DNA of 64,000 nucleotides, taken from the NCBI GenBank assembly GCA_041874725.1, contig CP097466.1, positions 5,208,001 through 5,272,000 on the forward strand. Reading direction: 5' to 3'. Source of the stretch: Duganella sp. BuS-21. Lineage in GTDB: Bacteria > Pseudomonadota > Gammaproteobacteria > Burkholderiales > Burkholderiaceae_D. A model generated the notes under the pieces. That model saw only the letters and a program-made list of their open reading frames with translations. It was not told the DNA's origin and did no database searches. Positions within the stretch are counted from its first letter, which is position 1. Every line of letters begins with the position of its first letter. Of this stretch, positions 63,104-64,000 are shown one piece after another. A program made the translations under genes and the position numbers.

Positions 63104-64000
63104 GCTGCCTCTCCTTGTACTGCGCCGCCTGCGGCCTTGTGAGCCAGGGCCGCCTTGATGTAAGACGTGAACAGCGGGTGGCCGTCACGCGGGGTCGATT
63201 TGAATTCAGGGTGGTACTGCACGCCCATATACCATGGGTGGGCGTTGTCGCCGCTGCGTGGCAGTTCCATGATTTCGCACAGGTCTTCGGTCGGCGTACG
63301 GGCCGCCACCACCAGGCCGGCCGCTTCCACGCGCGGCAGGTAATGGTTGTTGGCTTCGTAACGGTGACGGTGACGCTCGGTCACCACGGGGCCGTAGATT
63401 TCCGACGCCAGCGTGCCCGGCTTGATGGCGCAGGTCTGCGCGCCCAGGCGCATGGTGCCGCCCAGGTCGGAGTTCTCGTCGCGCTTTTCAACCTTGCCGT
63501 CCTGGCCTTGCCATTCGTCGATCAGGGCGACCACGGGCTGCGACGTTTCGAGGTCGAACTCGGTCGAGTTGGCCTGGGTCAGGCCGGCCTTGTGGCGCGC
63601 GTATTCGATCAGCGCGACCTGCATGCCGAGGCAGATGCCCAGGTAAGGAATCTTGTTCTCACGGGCGAACTGGGCCGCCATGATCTTGCCTTCCACGCCG
63701 CGCTTGCCGAAGCCGCCCGGCACCAGGATGGCGTCGTACTTGGCCAGCGAGGCGCAACCGATGGTTTCGATCTCTTCCGAGTCGATGTACTCGATGTTGA
63801 CCTTGGCTTCGTTGTGGATGCCGGCGTGGCGCAGCGCTTCGGTCAGCGACTTGTAGGACTCGGTCAGCTCGACGTACTTGCCGACCATGCCGATCGATAC
63901 TTCCGACTTCGGATGCTCGAGCGTGAAGATCAGCTTGCTCCAGACCGACAGGTCGGCCGGCGCCGGGTTCAGGTCCAGCGCTTCGCAAATGATGGCGTCC
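63100..64000 (-). CDS. pyrG: CTP synthase (5' part off the right edge)
   Basis: The C-terminal part of CTP synthase, which aminates UTP with glutamine nitrogen. Visible: the end of the synthase domain, [20 protein letters not shown] at the domain border, then the class I glutaminase with nucleophile Cys in [20 protein letters not shown] and the His/Glu pair in [17 protein letters not shown]. The coding frame is open to the window edge, so about 240 N-terminal residues are missing. Confidence 0.95.
   Translation of the reverse strand, partial: DAIICEALDLNPAPADLSVWSKLIFTLEHPKSEVSIGMVGKYVELTESYKSLTEALRHAGIHNEAKVNIEYIDSEEIETIGCASLAKYDAILVPGGFGKRGVEGKIMAAQFARENKIPYLGICLGMQVALIEYARHKAGLTQANSTEFDLETSQPVVALIDEWQGQDGKVEKRDENSDLGGTMRLGAQTCAIKPGTLASEIYGPVVTERHRHRYEANNHYLPRVEAAGLVVAARTPTEDLCEIMELPRSGDNAHPWYMGVQYHPEFKSTPRDGHPLFTSYIKAALAHKAAGGAVQGEAA

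Overview
The window looks like chromosome of a high-GC betaproteobacterium of the Oxalobacteraceae (Massilia/Duganella/Rugamonas type). The evidence is the gene order pyrG-kdsA-eno-ftsB, the block PHP-htpX-yciO-M50 protease-trpS-dapA-bamC, a PEP-CTERM protein, several TonB-dependent receptors, and a scattered family of short ATTCCCGC palindromes. No rRNA, tRNA or CRISPR array was recognised. Identifications rest on reading motifs and family resemblance; no database search was run.

Left part (1-13000). A ligase-associated DNA repair cassette (helicase, ATP-dependent ligase, MBL-fold exonuclease) runs off the left edge. It is followed by msrC, then an ECF42-type sigma factor with its usual YCII/DGPF and VOC partners. 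A two-gene RND efflux system and dps come next. From 12629 to 13520 lie three decayed genes: an MFS transporter with a large internal deletion, an unrecognised fragment, and the tail of a LivK-like binding protein.

13669-26900. A membrane diguanylate cyclase is followed by a frameshifted lipoprotein with an Asn-Ser-Thr repeat. The compact operon at 15631-19204 is the most unusual part of the window. It encodes a PEP-CTERM protein, an Ig-like protein without a leader, a Tat-type exported and very cysteine-rich phospholipase A2-like protein, a MauE-MauD fusion, and a four-helix membrane protein. The arrangement resembles the maturation system of methylamine dehydrogenase and suggests a dedicated disulfide-forming export pathway. 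A GH53 galactanase with a TonB receptor, a potassium channel with a C-terminal zinc ribbon, and a GntR-controlled NMT1-type ABC transporter follow.

26960-29900 is an AT-richer accessory island. It holds a shortened copy of a TPR gene, a broken reading frame split by a 134-bp MITE-like element (19-bp perfect terminal inverted repeats, 11-bp target duplication), a tiny gene coupled by ATGA overlap, a GNAT-like protein, a 117-residue unknown and an intact TPR gene. It looks like a graveyard of toxin/immunity-type cassettes, which is inference.

30000-47800 is mostly housekeeping: mutS, slyD, roxA, bamC, dapA, trpS, htpX, a PHP-domain phosphatase, a gamma carbonic anhydrase and hslO. REP-like palindromes and a second MITE-like element lie between genes. 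An alanine-rich lipoprotein with a 42-bp duplication has a long structured leader.

48100-55500 has two uptake loci. One is a TonB receptor translationally coupled to a Tat-exported glycerophosphodiesterase behind a Pho-box-like site. The other is a heme-type TonB receptor with a HemS-like protein that unexpectedly carries a signal peptide, behind a Fur-box-like site. A perfect 40-bp inverted repeat separates them. The right end (55515-64000) holds a second gamma carbonic anhydrase, a GST, an aspartate racemase, an L,D-transpeptidase, a VOC gene with a deleted VOC relic, ftsB, eno, kdsA and the 3' part of pyrG.
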